Assembly (NCBI GenBank): GCA_029975275.1
Contig: JARKPN010000094.1
Coordinates: 58,778-122,777 of the forward strand
Direction of reading: 5' to 3'
DNA: 64,000 nucleotides
From: Geobacteraceae bacterium
GTDB lineage: Bacteria; Desulfobacterota; Desulfuromonadia; Geobacterales; Geobacteraceae
The number at the start of each line of letters is the position of its first letter. Positions within the stretch are counted from its first letter, which is position 1. A program made the translations under genes and the position numbers. The notes beneath the pieces were generated by a model that saw only the letters and a program-made list of their open reading frames with translations, was not told where the DNA came from and did not search any database. Of the stretch, positions 47,501-54,510 are shown piece by piece.

Positions 47501-47546
47501 CGGCAGGGAACTGCAGGACAAAATCCTTGAACAACTGGCGGCCTGA
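38550..47546 (+). CDS. Giant multidomain glycosyltransferase/methyltransferase with TPR tail (2998 aa)
   Basis: One unbroken 2998-codon frame holds about nine enzyme modules. In order: methyltransferase-like (motif LEWGSGQS, about residue 63); second methyltransferase (DITDPIPLPDNSVDLFQSED, FRILKPGGLLRLSLPD; about 250-400); exostosin/GT47-like (FSLCPSGSGPNSIRLWESLG, about 680); GT2 (ISIVTPSFNQGQFLEECIDS, DGGSTDGS, NSDDK; from 808); methyltransferase (ILEIGGGDSRVL, about 1127); GT-A-like segment (from 1320); GT2 (VSAIVSTYNSESF, from 1587); GT2 (ICTVTYNRIDFTRQYIDA, from 1845); GT4-like (IRVIVFSLEAREYACARLRL, VIGYAGTPTHG; from 2130); GT2 (VSIIIPIYNKLDYTTRCIES, FLNNDT; from 2466); TPR repeats (2780-2998). 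It has no signal peptide or membrane helix. Two further glycosyltransferases follow in the same operon. It probably builds one glycan chain, perhaps on flagellin, in the cytoplasm. Confidence 0.9.
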   Translation: MSFVSELIYVANNNILYNDISVHENLCKRFLSEYYGSDTPFMEYFEIEAISFLLARLKPLKVLEWGSGQSTLFFSQFIDENSEWHAIEHVEDWALKISLTNTNTNVKIHHVPANNPKFDNNQISGASYDDFKNYLELPSDLGPFDLIIVDGRARVSCLEKASTYLSPNGLIILHDANRKRYWSATRSFTHQMFLLSTTLDGGGLWLGSNSLDVKFYFYLANFSQLLNYYRKIIPPTTVQRIRNFIEWEDFYSNNSITLYAGDLPLDNNHYPCNFIGLSLNRSDHTHVQHDITDPIPLPDNSVDLFQSEDVFEHISYDKLLSVLNDIFRILKPGGLLRLSLPDYGCDVLRERSIKDAAGNIVFDPGGGGTPDNPGHVWFPRLSNVRQLLSKTKFNSHGTIDFLHYWNMDDSTFVTRPIDYSKGYVRRTPDFDARVKTPYRPMSIVVDLVKTDILSGSMDSRFWIRLGNIIAFPYNWQFPAITEKFAYERVCQTLPDTSRLTYIGFPWATLIDLLQTGQKEKADLYLRKLEQIPRINSSFKITVAQHIYVSRYIEVFEYAGITDIFWSHATKDTESIGKVRIHPFPLYPVRCLDTPEPAKKEFSVRKYLYSFIGAYDPIHYLTKARLWISELPPDKDALIIRNTEWHYQSDVYDSQILDKEVSPEKKMKISSKAEAYRHALEDSVFSLCPSGSGPNSIRLWESLGFGCIPVIMADTLKLPGREEEWKKAAIIVPEDKKAVSELPAFLREIAADRKALTSFRDAGQRLWNKYGPDDFIHDLITFADEISRGTAINTTKSASCPNRDNNPSYPKISIVTPSFNQGQFLEECIDSILSQNYPNLEYIIMDGGSTDGSVEIIKKYDKFLTYWQSKPDGGQYEAINEGFRLSSGEIMAWLNSDDKLHPGSLRLLATVFGSRPEVEWLTGRPTGWREDGSLKLVFDHLPTWSRARYFNREFTEYFIQQESTFWRRSLWDRAGGRLDTEWKLAADFELWARFFRHARLYSIDALLGGFRFHDSQKTASMLAEYKREAHAVIDREIALDSCSPARPSLSAAAPITIEELALSTRDCITPGNFDLFTYARGWQFAYFKERDLELYGTRFDPASSDLKIYQDLLVYSFIRENIPPGARILEIGGGDSRVLQAISGSYECWNLDKLEGVGNGLTHVVPQGYRLIKAYLGEFSRELPDDYFDFVFSISTLEHVAESPSNFENICRDLDRLMKEDGLSLHCFDVVLKEGGNWTNGLLHYLFKSYGTLNRFIPLERLSLDPHLHVMSEAAYDSGWRKITRSSYQEFGRPTSYNILWRKTAPASGDAAVPRAIPQLQAVIATSIAPGNRESQKAAVASWLRLGCRVISVNSTGEIDQLADAFPEVRFYETHRTAANLTGKPLVYLDDIFRALEESGAEICGIVNSDILLTEEAALVRFLASETPQSMVFGSRLDVPSLESREGEEFTVGFDYFFFDRSLIARYPRTDFCLGAPWWDYWVPLVPLLLNLPAKRITSPVAFHPKHPTKWDENLWDDFGKFLFDALFQGSFSSTFSDHLLTDLKALGFNGDFHSFAVAVLRHIKNRAETRELTIPCPDVTDRHGGHKYLVSAIVSTYNSESFMRGCLEDLTDQTLFTRDKLEIIVVDSASPQNEGAIVREFRERFGRRIRYIRTEKRETIYQAWNRGIKAARGRYVTNANTDDRHRSDALEVMAAALDANPGAALVYGDVFVTNFPNQTFPDHIRCGYHIRPEYSPEIMLSGCHMGPQPMWRKSLHEDLGYFSEELRSAGDYEFWCRIALRHPLLHIRQFLGLYFENPAGFCNADTGLSVQETLAVRSAYAERFPTPSRNFTDNLQYRGDATEKQFVNICTVTYNRIDFTRQYIDALVQTTDFPHVITIIDNNSQDGTSEYLKELKRNGIIKNLVLLDENVGVAKAANLGWSLEPDAAYYLKLDNDIVIGKNGWLSRMVETIEGISSLGAVACNFEPASYPLQVIEGLPIRIKPEGNLGGACILIPRRTHDLLGFWSEDYGLYGEEDYDYGIRIRLAGLENGYMEDEEIGIHLPAGRAAVIDMNTYRASDGVEEDIHADYRAWKDAARKRTIDSGVLSRNIRGYGDGSIPLKADSPFSRQWMNRLAGASPTAPGPECSKIRVIVFSLEAREYACARLRLVVPLTALSDEIELCWWNDGNNPADYLERSDLIVIQRGFPRHETRQILDALFALGKPVLYDLDDLLIDLPVTNPHRAEYESCLPFIVSCLERSTAVSVSTGELAKALRPYNRNIHLLPNLIDDALFHRRDRKPGGPVVIGYAGTPTHGADLEFISSALERIALKHGDRVAFRFLGCATGRLAALPGFSSLPFDPDYQSYARKLGESGIDIAVAPLADNPFNRCKSNIKWLEFSACGIPGVYADLPPYSGSIRHGETGFLAGPESDAWFDAIDRLVGDAHLRRDVAARAFNEVSKRCTISVQRDCYRETYRQIIEGVTSMVSIIIPIYNKLDYTTRCIESLAINSGEATPYEIILVDNASSDGTPSYLQALQGDVTVISNKTNLGFARACNQGARLAQGRHLLFLNNDTVPHPGWLDALVRGIDEDGADIVGARLLYPNGRIQHAGVAFDEQSIGYHIFNGFPADAPAVNRKRFMQCVTAACMLVKREVFQQLGGFDEGYRNGFEDVDLCLRAGASGKRILYTPESVLIHFEETSEGRKTHEQQNIQRYLARWQGKVRSDDGELYRSEGFAKEILADGRHRIRQLALAPAPGHGTGQKVNGMRQHPAQPDRLPDEQVAGQEPRTAGGTTRPTGRRFSLEKARELKEQGNFTEALTIFSGLLEGGERSVLADMGDCLANLDRMAEAEGRYYEALEINGNDPKALVGLGVLSMLQENQDKAAGWFDLALAADGSNARALCGLGMVRNLQNRHSEAAELFSKALDADPEQLTALNGLVGCAYQSGKFEEAEQRLADYLMYHPADLDMLFSLAGIRYKTGNAAAALESIETVLLFEPGYQGGRELQDKILEQLAA

Positions 47547-47576
47547 CCTTATGGGGCCGGAGAAACAACTGGACAC

Positions 47577-49373
47577 ATGACCCTTTTGGAAAACAACCTG
47601 AAAGCGCTGCGCGGCCGGGACCCGCTGCTGGCAGCCGCCATCGAGGGCCTGCCGCCCTCTCCCCACGTCGACCTCATACAGGCCAGGAACGGCGAGACGA
47701 CCGCCCGGCTGGGGGAGATCATGCTCCACTCCTCCTACGACCCCTCCCGGGAGGCGGGCGAGTGGGCCGACGCCATGCTGGCGGGGAGCGACGGCAGCCC
47801 GGTGACGGTGCTGGGCCTGGGGCTGGGGCACCACCTGTCGGCCCTTGCCGGCCGCGGCGTTACCGGCGCCGTCATCGAGCCGGACCCGGCAATGCTCAGG
47901 ACCGCCATGGAGCGGGTCGACCTGACGGACGCCCTCGAACGCTTCACAGTGGTCACCGGCGTACCGCAGGACCTGATCCGGCGCCGCCACGGAGCCCTGC
48001 TCAGCCGCCGGGTGCTGGCGCATCCCGCATCGCTGCGGGTCCACCCGTTGCTGGCGGAGCTGGACGCCTATGCCCGGGCGCTGCCCCGCGCCGCCGGGGG
48101 CGGGCTCAGCATCCTGGTGGTTAATCCCGTCTACGGGGGGTCGCTGCCGACGGCCCAACACTGCGCCGCGGCGCTCAGGGGCATGGGGCACAAGGTGACG
48201 GTGTTCAAGAGCGAAACCTTTGCCCAGGGGATGGAGTTCGGCGAGGCCTTCCGGTTCAGGGAGAGCCGGGTCCGCTACAACAACGGGCTTTCCGCCATGC
48301 TGTCGCAGGGGGTCGAGCTCATGGCCCGGGAGGTCCGCCCCGACTTGGTGCTGGCCCTGGCCCAGGCGCCGCTCATGGCCGAGACCTGCCGCTTCCTGGA
48401 CGAGCGCGGCATCCCCACCGCCTTCTGGTTCGTGGAGGACAAGCGGGTGCTGACTTACTGGCGCGAGACCGCCCCCTGGTATTCCTGTTTCTTCGGCATC
48501 CAGCAGGGGGAGTTCCCCGACGAGCTGGCCCGGATCGGGGTATCCCGCTACGCCTACCTGCCCACCTGCGCGGCCCCCGAGGTGCACGCCCCCCTGGAGC
48601 TTTGTCCGGCGGAACTGGAGGAATTCGGCTCCCGGCTCTCCTTCGTGGGCGCGGGCTACTACAACAGGCAGCATTTCTTCAGGGGACTCACCGATTACCA
48701 GTTCCGCATCTGGGGCAGCGGCTGGCCGGACAATTCCCCGCTGGCCCCCCATATCCAGCGCAACGGAGCCCGGGTAGACACCGACAGTTGCGTCCGGATC
48801 TTCAATGCCTCGGCCATCAACCTGAACCTGCACTCCTCCACCCGCCATGAGGGGGTCGCGCCCGACGGCGATTTCGTGAACCCGCGCACCTTCGAGATTG
48901 CCGCCTGCGGCGCCTTCCAACTGGTGGACCGCCGCAGCCTGATGGACGGTCTGTTCGAGCCGGGCGAGCTGGAGACCTTCGGGGACCTGGCCGAGCTGCG
49001 CGACAAGATCGATTTCTTTCTCAAGGATGAGGCGGCACGGCACGCCGGCTCCGGCCGGGGCCGCGCCAGGGTCCTGGCCGAGCACAGCTACCGGGCCAGG
49101 ATGACCGAGCTGCTGGCCACAATGATCGCCGCCTTCCCTGAGATAGCCGAACGCCAGGACCAAAGGCTGCAGGATCGGCAAGAGATCCTCGGCAGCCTGA
49201 ACTCCCATCCCGGCCTCGGCCGACTGCTGGACTCCCTGCCGCAGGATCGCTGGTACGACATTGAGGAGGTCTGGAAGGCATCCTTGCGGAAGGAAGGCCC
49301 TCTCAGCCGTGCCGACCGCATCTTCATGGCCCTGGGAACCGTCGAGCTCAACCTGGAAAGGGTGCCGGAATGA
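47577..49373 (+). CDS. CgeB-like glycosyltransferase with Maf-like N-terminus
   Basis: A 598-residue protein. Residues about 60-130 (VTVLGLGLGHHLSALAGRGV, GAVIEPDPAMLRTAM) resemble the segment found in Maf/DUF115 flagellin-glycosylation proteins. Residues about 180-500 match the DUF3880/CgeB glycosyltransferase type (ILVVNPVYGGSLPTAQHCAA, FWFVEDKRVLTYWRETAPWY, FVGAGYYNRQHFFRGL, NPRTFEIAACGAFQLVD). It starts 30 bases after the giant gene and overlaps the next gene by four bases, so the three form one operon. The donor sugar and acceptor are unknown. Confidence 0.85.
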   Translation: MTLLENNLKALRGRDPLLAAAIEGLPPSPHVDLIQARNGETTARLGEIMLHSSYDPSREAGEWADAMLAGSDGSPVTVLGLGLGHHLSALAGRGVTGAVIEPDPAMLRTAMERVDLTDALERFTVVTGVPQDLIRRRHGALLSRRVLAHPASLRVHPLLAELDAYARALPRAAGGGLSILVVNPVYGGSLPTAQHCAAALRGMGHKVTVFKSETFAQGMEFGEAFRFRESRVRYNNGLSAMLSQGVELMAREVRPDLVLALAQAPLMAETCRFLDERGIPTAFWFVEDKRVLTYWRETAPWYSCFFGIQQGEFPDELARIGVSRYAYLPTCAAPEVHAPLELCPAELEEFGSRLSFVGAGYYNRQHFFRGLTDYQFRIWGSGWPDNSPLAPHIQRNGARVDTDSCVRIFNASAINLNLHSSTRHEGVAPDGDFVNPRTFEIAACGAFQLVDRRSLMDGLFEPGELETFGDLAELRDKIDFFLKDEAARHAGSGRGRARVLAEHSYRARMTELLATMIAAFPEIAERQDQRLQDRQEILGSLNSHPGLGRLLDSLPQDRWYDIEEVWKASLRKEGPLSRADRIFMALGTVELNLERVPE

Positions 49374-50920
49374 AAGAGATCATGATCCTGTCCCTCTCCC
49401 GCCTGGGGGACCACATCCAGTCCACGCCGCTGTTGCGGGACCTGCGCAGCCGCCACCCCGGGGCACGGATCACCATGGTCGCGGAGCGCCGTTTCGCCGA
49501 TGTCCTGCAGCTGATGGGCGGCATCGACCGCATCATCCTCTACGACAACAGGGAGACTGCCTGGCGCGTGGCGATGGAGGACGATCCGCTGGCCGCCTAC
49601 GCCTGCCTCGAACGACTGGTCCGCCAACTGGAGGACACCCGCTACGACCTGGTGGTCAACATCACTCTGAGCCGACTGAGCGATTTTCTGACCTCGCTGG
49701 TCCCGGCCGAAAGGGTTTCGGGAACCATCGCCGGCGAACGGGGCGCACGCCGGGTCGAGTCGGACTGGGCCGCTTACCTGCTGTCGACACTCAACGGCGA
49801 CAACCGCCGCTTCAACCGCATCAACCTGGTGGACGTATTCACCGGCATCGGCGGGGGGAGGCCGGACGGCGGGCCGGTGGAGCTGTTCGAGACCGCACAC
49901 GGAAGGGCATTTGCCGACCGGTTTCTGGCCGATCACGGGTTGGACGCCGGAAGGCTGGTCGGTCTGCAGCTGGGTGCCAGCAAGGCGATCCGCTGCTGGG
50001 ATACGGACCGCTTCGCCGCCCTGTGCGATCGGCTCCGGGAGCGATGGGACTGCTCGGTGGTCCTGTTCGGCGGTCCGGGTGAGCGGCATCTGGCCGAAGA
50101 GGTCGTTGCCACGGCGAAGCATGCGCCGGTCGACGCCGTAGGAAAGACCTCCATAGAGGAGCTGTTCTCGCTGGTAAAGCGGCTGACGCTGCTGGTGACC
50201 AACGATACCGGAACCATGCATTTCGCGGCCGCCGCCGCCGTCCCGTCGGTCATGCTCTGCCTCGGCCCGGCCTTCTTCCGGGGCACCGGACCGTACAGCA
50301 GCGGCAACATCGCCCTCAAGCCCGACCTCCCCTGCTCCCCCTGCCCCTACAGCCTGGACTGCACCGACCCGATCTGCAAGCAGTCGATTACCGTCGATGC
50401 GGTGGAAGCCGCATGCAGGCTGCTGCTGGACGAGGGGCCGGTCCCGGCCGAGCTGTTCGACGGCGTCAGCGTGTACCGGAGCGGTTTCGGTCAGGACCGT
50501 TACCTGGAATGGGAAGGCATGTACAATACGGATCATGCGGAGGACGAGGCGGCGCGGTGTCATGCCGCCATGTGGAAGGGCTTCCTCGACGGCACGGACC
50601 GGAAGGCGCCGGGCCGGGCGAGCGAAGCGGCACGGGAGCTGGGCCGTCTGCTGGAGCGGGGGGTGGAGGTGACCGGAAGGATTGCGGCCTGCGCGGCGCG
50701 TCCCGGTCCGCCGCTGGAGGAGCTGCGGATGCTCGGCAACACGGAGGCCGCCCTGGACGAGGAACTGCGCCGGTTGGGCGGTCGCCACGCGGAGCTGGCC
50801 ACCCTGGTGGACTTTCTTGCCATGAAGCGCGGCAACCTCCAGGGCGAAGGACTGGCGGAGATCGCCGACGCCACCCACCGGACCTACCTGACCGGAAGGA
50901 GGATCCTGTCGGCCCTTTAA
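49370..50920 (+). CDS. Glycosyltransferase family 9 (heptosyltransferase-like)
   Basis: The first 340 residues have the GT9 fold (ILSLSRLGDHIQSTPLLRDL, VGLQLGASKAIRCWDTDRFA, LLVTNDTGTMHFAAAAAVPS). A cysteine cluster follows (CSPCPYSLDCTDPICK), common in GT9 proteins of protein-glycosylation clusters, and then an extra helical C-terminal region of about 150 residues. GT9 enzymes usually transfer heptose in lipopolysaccharide, but in this context the acceptor may be a surface protein. The start overlaps the previous stop (ATGA). Repeats follow directly downstream. Confidence 0.9.
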   Translation: MKEIMILSLSRLGDHIQSTPLLRDLRSRHPGARITMVAERRFADVLQLMGGIDRIILYDNRETAWRVAMEDDPLAAYACLERLVRQLEDTRYDLVVNITLSRLSDFLTSLVPAERVSGTIAGERGARRVESDWAAYLLSTLNGDNRRFNRINLVDVFTGIGGGRPDGGPVELFETAHGRAFADRFLADHGLDAGRLVGLQLGASKAIRCWDTDRFAALCDRLRERWDCSVVLFGGPGERHLAEEVVATAKHAPVDAVGKTSIEELFSLVKRLTLLVTNDTGTMHFAAAAAVPSVMLCLGPAFFRGTGPYSSGNIALKPDLPCSPCPYSLDCTDPICKQSITVDAVEAACRLLLDEGPVPAELFDGVSVYRSGFGQDRYLEWEGMYNTDHAEDEAARCHAAMWKGFLDGTDRKAPGRASEAARELGRLLERGVEVTGRIAACAARPGPPLEELRMLGNTEAALDEELRRLGGRHAELATLVDFLAMKRGNLQGEGLAEIADATHRTYLTGRRILSAL

Positions 50921-50938
50921 CTTTACGAGGCAGTTTCC

Positions 50939-51049
50939 ATCCGGAAAGTGTCGACAGGGGACGGGTCGGGGCTTTCACGGAGCCTCTCGTACGGCTTGAG
51001 TGCAATCGGGTGACCCACGGGAAAGCGCCTGAATCCAGCAGAGTATCTG
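50939..51049 (+). repeat. Left arm of a long inverted repeat
   Basis: About 100 bases here (from CCGGAAAGTGTCGACAGGGG to AGCAGAGTATCT) recur in inverted form at 51320-51417, with roughly nine in ten bases identical by eye. Its first 40 bases also recur as a direct copy at 51244. The core GGGACGGGTCGG is found in all of them. It is not a coding sequence and lies right after the GT9 gene. Confidence 0.75.
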
Positions 51050-51050
51050 G

Positions 51051-51229
51051 AGCTTGTTCGTAAATAACGTTCCGAGTGATCGCGCCCGGATTTATGTCGG
51101 ATTTGGCCTGGACGATTGAGTAAAACCACAGGCGTAGCAGAGCTACGTCGAGGATTTTGCAATTGAGGACAGGTCAAAGACGGCGTGAAGACGGGATGCG
51201 AGCCCGGAATGCTTATTTACGAACAAGCT
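51051..51229. mobile_element. 179-bp MITE-like element with 17-bp perfect terminal inverted repeats
   Basis: The ends AGCTTGTTCGTAAATAA (51051-51067) and TTATTTACGAACAAGCT (51213-51229) are perfect inverted repeats. Inside is another small hairpin (CGTAGC-AGA-GCTACG near 51133). It has no coding capacity, so it would need a transposase in trans. No target-site duplication is clear. It sits exactly between the longer repeat copies, as if inserted into them. Confidence 0.75.
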
Positions 51230-51243
51230 TTTAGATTAGTTTC

Positions 51244-51300
51244 TCATCCGGAAAGTGTCACCAGGGGACGGGTCGGAACTTCCCCGAAGCCCCTCGTAAT
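51244..51300 (+). repeat. Partial direct copy of the repeat unit
   Basis: CATCCGGAAAGTGTCACCAG followed by GGGACGGGTCGGAACTTCC repeats the start of the left arm (50939-50980) and then diverges. Confidence 0.65.
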
Positions 51301-51319
51301 CGGTCGCCACCCTTCGCCT

Positions 51320-51417
51320 GGATCAAATACTCTGCTGGATTCAGATGCTTTCCCGTAAGTCACCTGATTGCACTCAATCCGTACGAGAGGCTTCGTGAAA
51401 GCCCCGACCCGTCCCTC
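51320..51417 (-). repeat. Right arm of the long inverted repeat
   Basis: Reverse complement of the left arm at 50953-51048, with scattered substitutions. The two arms could form a large cruciform or a long RNA hairpin that would end transcription of the glycosyltransferase operon. Confidence 0.75.
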
Positions 51418-51521
51418 ATAACATTTTTCCAGAGGTTCCGGGCAGAAACCAGATCACTGCAAGGATACCCCATCCTTACTTTCCCTGTAAAGGCTTCCGC
51501 AACCTGCGGTGCTCAAACGGC

Positions 51522-51550
51522 TTCACATTTCGGTTAATTACTGCTAGACT
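51522..51550 (+). promoter_or_regulatory. Possible thrC promoter
   Basis: TTCACA (51522-51527), a 17-base spacer and TAGACT (51545-51550), 39 bases before the thrC ATG. Matches are 5 and 4 of 6. Confidence 0.45.
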
Positions 51551-51589
51551 TGCGAAATTACAGCTTACCGGAAGGGACACGACGGAAAG

Positions 51590-52975
51590 ATGAAATACAT
51601 AAGCACCAGGGGCGGCATAGAGCCGATTCCTTTCAAAGACGCGGTGATGATGGGGCTTGCAACCGACGGCGGACTCCTGCTTCCGGAGCGGATCCCCCAA
51701 CTGGACCGACAGACCCTGGAATCGCTCCGGACCCTGGACTACCGCGCCCTGGCGCTGCGGATCATCTCCCTCTTCTGCGACGACATCGCCACGAACGACC
51801 TGAAACGCATCATCGACCGCTCCTACGACTCTTTCGATCACCCGGAGATCACCCCGACGATAAGAAGGAACGGCGTCCACATTCTCGAACTGTTCCACGG
51901 TCCTACCCTGGCGTTCAAGGACGTGGCGCTCCAGTTGCTCGGCAACCTGTTCGAATACATGCTGCAGGAGCGCGGAGAACGCATGAACATCGTCGGCGCC
52001 ACCTCCGGCGACACGGGCAGCGCGGCCATCTACGGCGTCAGAGGGAAGGACAACATCGCCATCTTCATCCTCCATCCCCACGGCAAAACCTCTCCGGTCC
52101 AGGCCCTGCAGATGACCACGGTGACCGACGCGAACGTCCACAACCTGGCGGTCAGGGGGACCTTTGACGATTGCCAGAACATGGTCAAGGCCCTGTTCAA
52201 CGACCTCCGGTTCAAGGAGAAATACGCCCTCGGCGCGGTCAACTCCATCAACTGGGCCCGAGTGCTGGCCCAGGTGGTCTACTACTTCCACGCCTACTTC
52301 CGCGTGACGGCAGGCATGGAAGAAGAGGTGGCCTTCTCCGTCCCGACCGGCAACTTCGGCGATATCTTCGCCGGCTACGTGGCCAAACGCATGGGGCTCC
52401 CCATCAGGAGGCTGCTGCTGGCCACCAACGAAAACAACATCCTGACCCGGTTTGTCAACGGCGGCGACTACTCCCTGGGCACCGTGGTTCCGACCCTCTC
52501 ACCGTCCATGGACATCCAGGTCGCATCCAACTTCGAGCGGTACCTCTACTATCTGTTCGATGAAAACCCCGCCCGGGTCCGTGAAGCCTTCGCGCGCTTC
52601 GTGGAAACCGGACGGATGGAGTTCGACGCGGCCGAGCGGAAACGGGTCGCCGGGGACTTCATCTCCAGTTCGGTAGACCGCGGAGAGACCCTCGACACCA
52701 TCGCTTCTTTCTACCGGGAGACCGGCTACCTGCTGGACCCACACACCGCTGTCGGAGTAAAGGCGGCCCTTGGCCGCCTTGGATGCGGGATGCCGATAAT
52801 CTGTCTGGCAACGGCCCATCCGGCAAAATTCGACGAGGCGGTCAAGACGGCCACCGGCCGTGAGCCCGAGCGGCCCGCGTCGCTGGCGGGCATAGAGGAC
52901 CTCCCCTCCAGGCGCCAGGTGCTTGAGGCGGACCTTACCCAATTGAGGGATTTCATCGAACGTCACGCCATCTGA
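51590..52975 (+). CDS. thrC: Threonine synthase
   Basis: ThrC converts O-phosphohomoserine to threonine with pyridoxal phosphate. The 461-residue product is of the longer proteobacterial type (starts MKYISTRGGIEPIPFKDAVM). PLP-binding Lys110 lies in LFHGPTLAFKDVALQ, and the phosphate-binding loop in GATSGDTGSAAIYGV and VPTGNFGDIFAGYVAKRMGL. Single gene or first of two with the HAD gene that starts 71 bases later. Confidence 0.97.
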   Translation: MKYISTRGGIEPIPFKDAVMMGLATDGGLLLPERIPQLDRQTLESLRTLDYRALALRIISLFCDDIATNDLKRIIDRSYDSFDHPEITPTIRRNGVHILELFHGPTLAFKDVALQLLGNLFEYMLQERGERMNIVGATSGDTGSAAIYGVRGKDNIAIFILHPHGKTSPVQALQMTTVTDANVHNLAVRGTFDDCQNMVKALFNDLRFKEKYALGAVNSINWARVLAQVVYYFHAYFRVTAGMEEEVAFSVPTGNFGDIFAGYVAKRMGLPIRRLLLATNENNILTRFVNGGDYSLGTVVPTLSPSMDIQVASNFERYLYYLFDENPARVREAFARFVETGRMEFDAAERKRVAGDFISSSVDRGETLDTIASFYRETGYLLDPHTAVGVKAALGRLGCGMPIICLATAHPAKFDEAVKTATGREPERPASLAGIEDLPSRRQVLEADLTQLRDFIERHAI

Positions 52976-53046
52976 AAAGACGGTGCCGGCAGTTCACCCC
53001 AAGGTTCAGCGGGTGGGCTTCCGGCCTCTCTTCTCAAACCGCCCCC

Positions 53047-53745
53047 ATGAGACTCGACTGGAACCGTATCGACACCGTGCTGCTGGACATGGACGGCACC
53101 CTGCTGGACCGCCGTTTCGACGACCACTTCTGGCTGGAGCACGTCCCCAGGACCTACGCCCGCAAGCACGGCATGGATCTCGAAGCAGCCAAAACCCTCC
53201 TCTACCGCATGTTCAGGTCCCAGGAAAAGACCATCAACTGGACCGATCTGGACTACTGGTCATCACGCCTGCAGCTCGACATCCCCCTGCTGAAGCTGGA
53301 GGTGGACCACCTCATTGCGGTCCATCCGTTCGTGGTCGAGTTTCTCCTGTTTCTTCGTCACCACGGCAAATCGGTCCACCTGGTCACCAACGCCCACGGC
53401 AAGAGCCTGGAGCTGAAACTCCGCAAGACCCGCCTGGGCGCCTACTTTTCCGGCATAATCTCCGCCCACGACCTGGGACTGCCCAAGGAGGACGGGGCCT
53501 TCTGGGGAAAGCTGCGGCAACGCATCCCCTTCGACCCGGACCGCACCATGCTCGGCGAGGACAGCGAGACCAACCTCTCCACGGCGGCTGCATACGGCAT
53601 CAGACATCTCATCTTCGTCAGCCGTTCCAGCTCGGTTGAACCGCCGGTCGCATCACCACGATTCGTCTCCATCCACTACTTCAGTCAACTGATTCCGGCA
53701 GAGGGCTCAATGGTGGTGACAATCGGCCAGTCCACTGAATTTTAG
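53047..53745 (+). CDS. HAD family phosphatase (YrfG/GMP-IMP nucleotidase-like)
   Basis: A 232-residue HAD hydrolase. Motif I reads LLDMDGTLLD with nucleophile Asp14 and Asp16; motif II is VTNAHG; motif III and IV are LPKEDGAFW and MLGEDSETNLS. The sequence after motif I (DRRFDDHFWLEHVPRTYARK) and the cap resemble YrfG-type nucleotidases that dephosphorylate GMP or IMP. The exact substrate cannot be read from sequence. Confidence 0.85.
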   Translation: MRLDWNRIDTVLLDMDGTLLDRRFDDHFWLEHVPRTYARKHGMDLEAAKTLLYRMFRSQEKTINWTDLDYWSSRLQLDIPLLKLEVDHLIAVHPFVVEFLLFLRHHGKSVHLVTNAHGKSLELKLRKTRLGAYFSGIISAHDLGLPKEDGAFWGKLRQRIPFDPDRTMLGEDSETNLSTAAAYGIRHLIFVSRSSSVEPPVASPRFVSIHYFSQLIPAEGSMVVTIGQSTEF

Positions 53746-53789
53746 CCGCTTTCTTGAAATAAAAGGGGTGGTTACGCTAAAAAAGCCTG

Positions 53790-54302
53790 TTACTTCTCCC
53801 TTGTCAGCCGCTCTATTATCCGCCGGTGCCCGGGATATGCCCGGACGAGAGCGTAGCGGTCAGCCATCTCGAAATCCCTGAAATCGAAACCGGGCGCCAC
53901 CGTGCAACCGACCAGGGCGAAGGAGTCCTGCTCTTCGAGCTCGGCCCCGAACCAGCTCCCGGCCCTGACAACCGTCTGCCACGTCTCCCCGTCCCCACCG
54001 CCGGCTCCCAGCCTCTGCGCATGATAGCTCCCTTCCGCGTCGATGACGTGTATGGTCAGGGTCGAGCCCGTGTGAAAATGCCATATCTCGTCGGACTTCA
54101 GGCGGTGAAAGGCCGAGAAGTCATCCCCGCTCAGCAGGAAATAGATGGCGGTGGAAAACGCGCGCTCCCCTTCTGTATAGCGCTGCGGCAGCGCGCCGGC
54201 GGCGACGGTTTCACCCGAACGGTACGTCTCCCGGTAATAGCCCCCTTCCGGGTGCCTCGCCAGCTTCAGCCTTGCTATCCAGTAGGCGGCATCCTTTAAC
54301 AT
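53790..54302 (-). CDS. Cupin_5 (DUF985) family protein
   Basis: A 170-residue cupin-fold protein (LARHPEGGYYRETYRSGE, AIYFLLSGDDFSAFHRLKSDEIWHFHTG, APGFDFRDFEMADR). The histidines of FHRLKSDEIWHFH could bind a metal. The function of this family is unknown. The frame extends to 54428, but the ATG at 54302 has GGAAGGG upstream and begins at the family start (MLKDAAYWIARL). Confidence 0.88.
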   Translation of the reverse strand: MLKDAAYWIARLKLARHPEGGYYRETYRSGETVAAGALPQRYTEGERAFSTAIYFLLSGDDFSAFHRLKSDEIWHFHTGSTLTIHVIDAEGSYHAQRLGAGGGDGETWQTVVRAGSWFGAELEEQDSFALVGCTVAPGFDFRDFEMADRYALVRAYPGHRRIIERLTREK

Positions 54303-54481
54303 GAACCCTTCCCCCTTTCCGTCGAACCGGTACCTTGATATCCGGGACCGTGTAATGACGCCAATGAACGCCTCAACCACGCTATGGTACTTAGCGTCCA
54401 CTCTTAAACGGAAACCCTCTCCTGTCAACCCGTTTCAGCCGCACACAGCTCTCCAGACCATTTCCCCAATCGACCCGTCCC

Positions 54482-54510
54482 TTGACATTGCGTAATTTTC
54501 ACGCTAGTTT
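54482..54510 (+). promoter_or_regulatory. Possible fluC/crcB promoter
   Basis: TTGACA (54482-54487), a 17-base spacer and TAGTTT (54505-54510). It predicts a leader of about 110 bases. The conserved core of the fluoride riboswitch was looked for and not found. The region 54303-54628 holds no gene. Confidence 0.45.

Noticed and set aside
47241..50878. Long minus-strand frames opposite the CgeB-like and GT9 genes
   Set aside because: High third-position GC opens antisense frames; the plus-strand proteins show clear family motifs.
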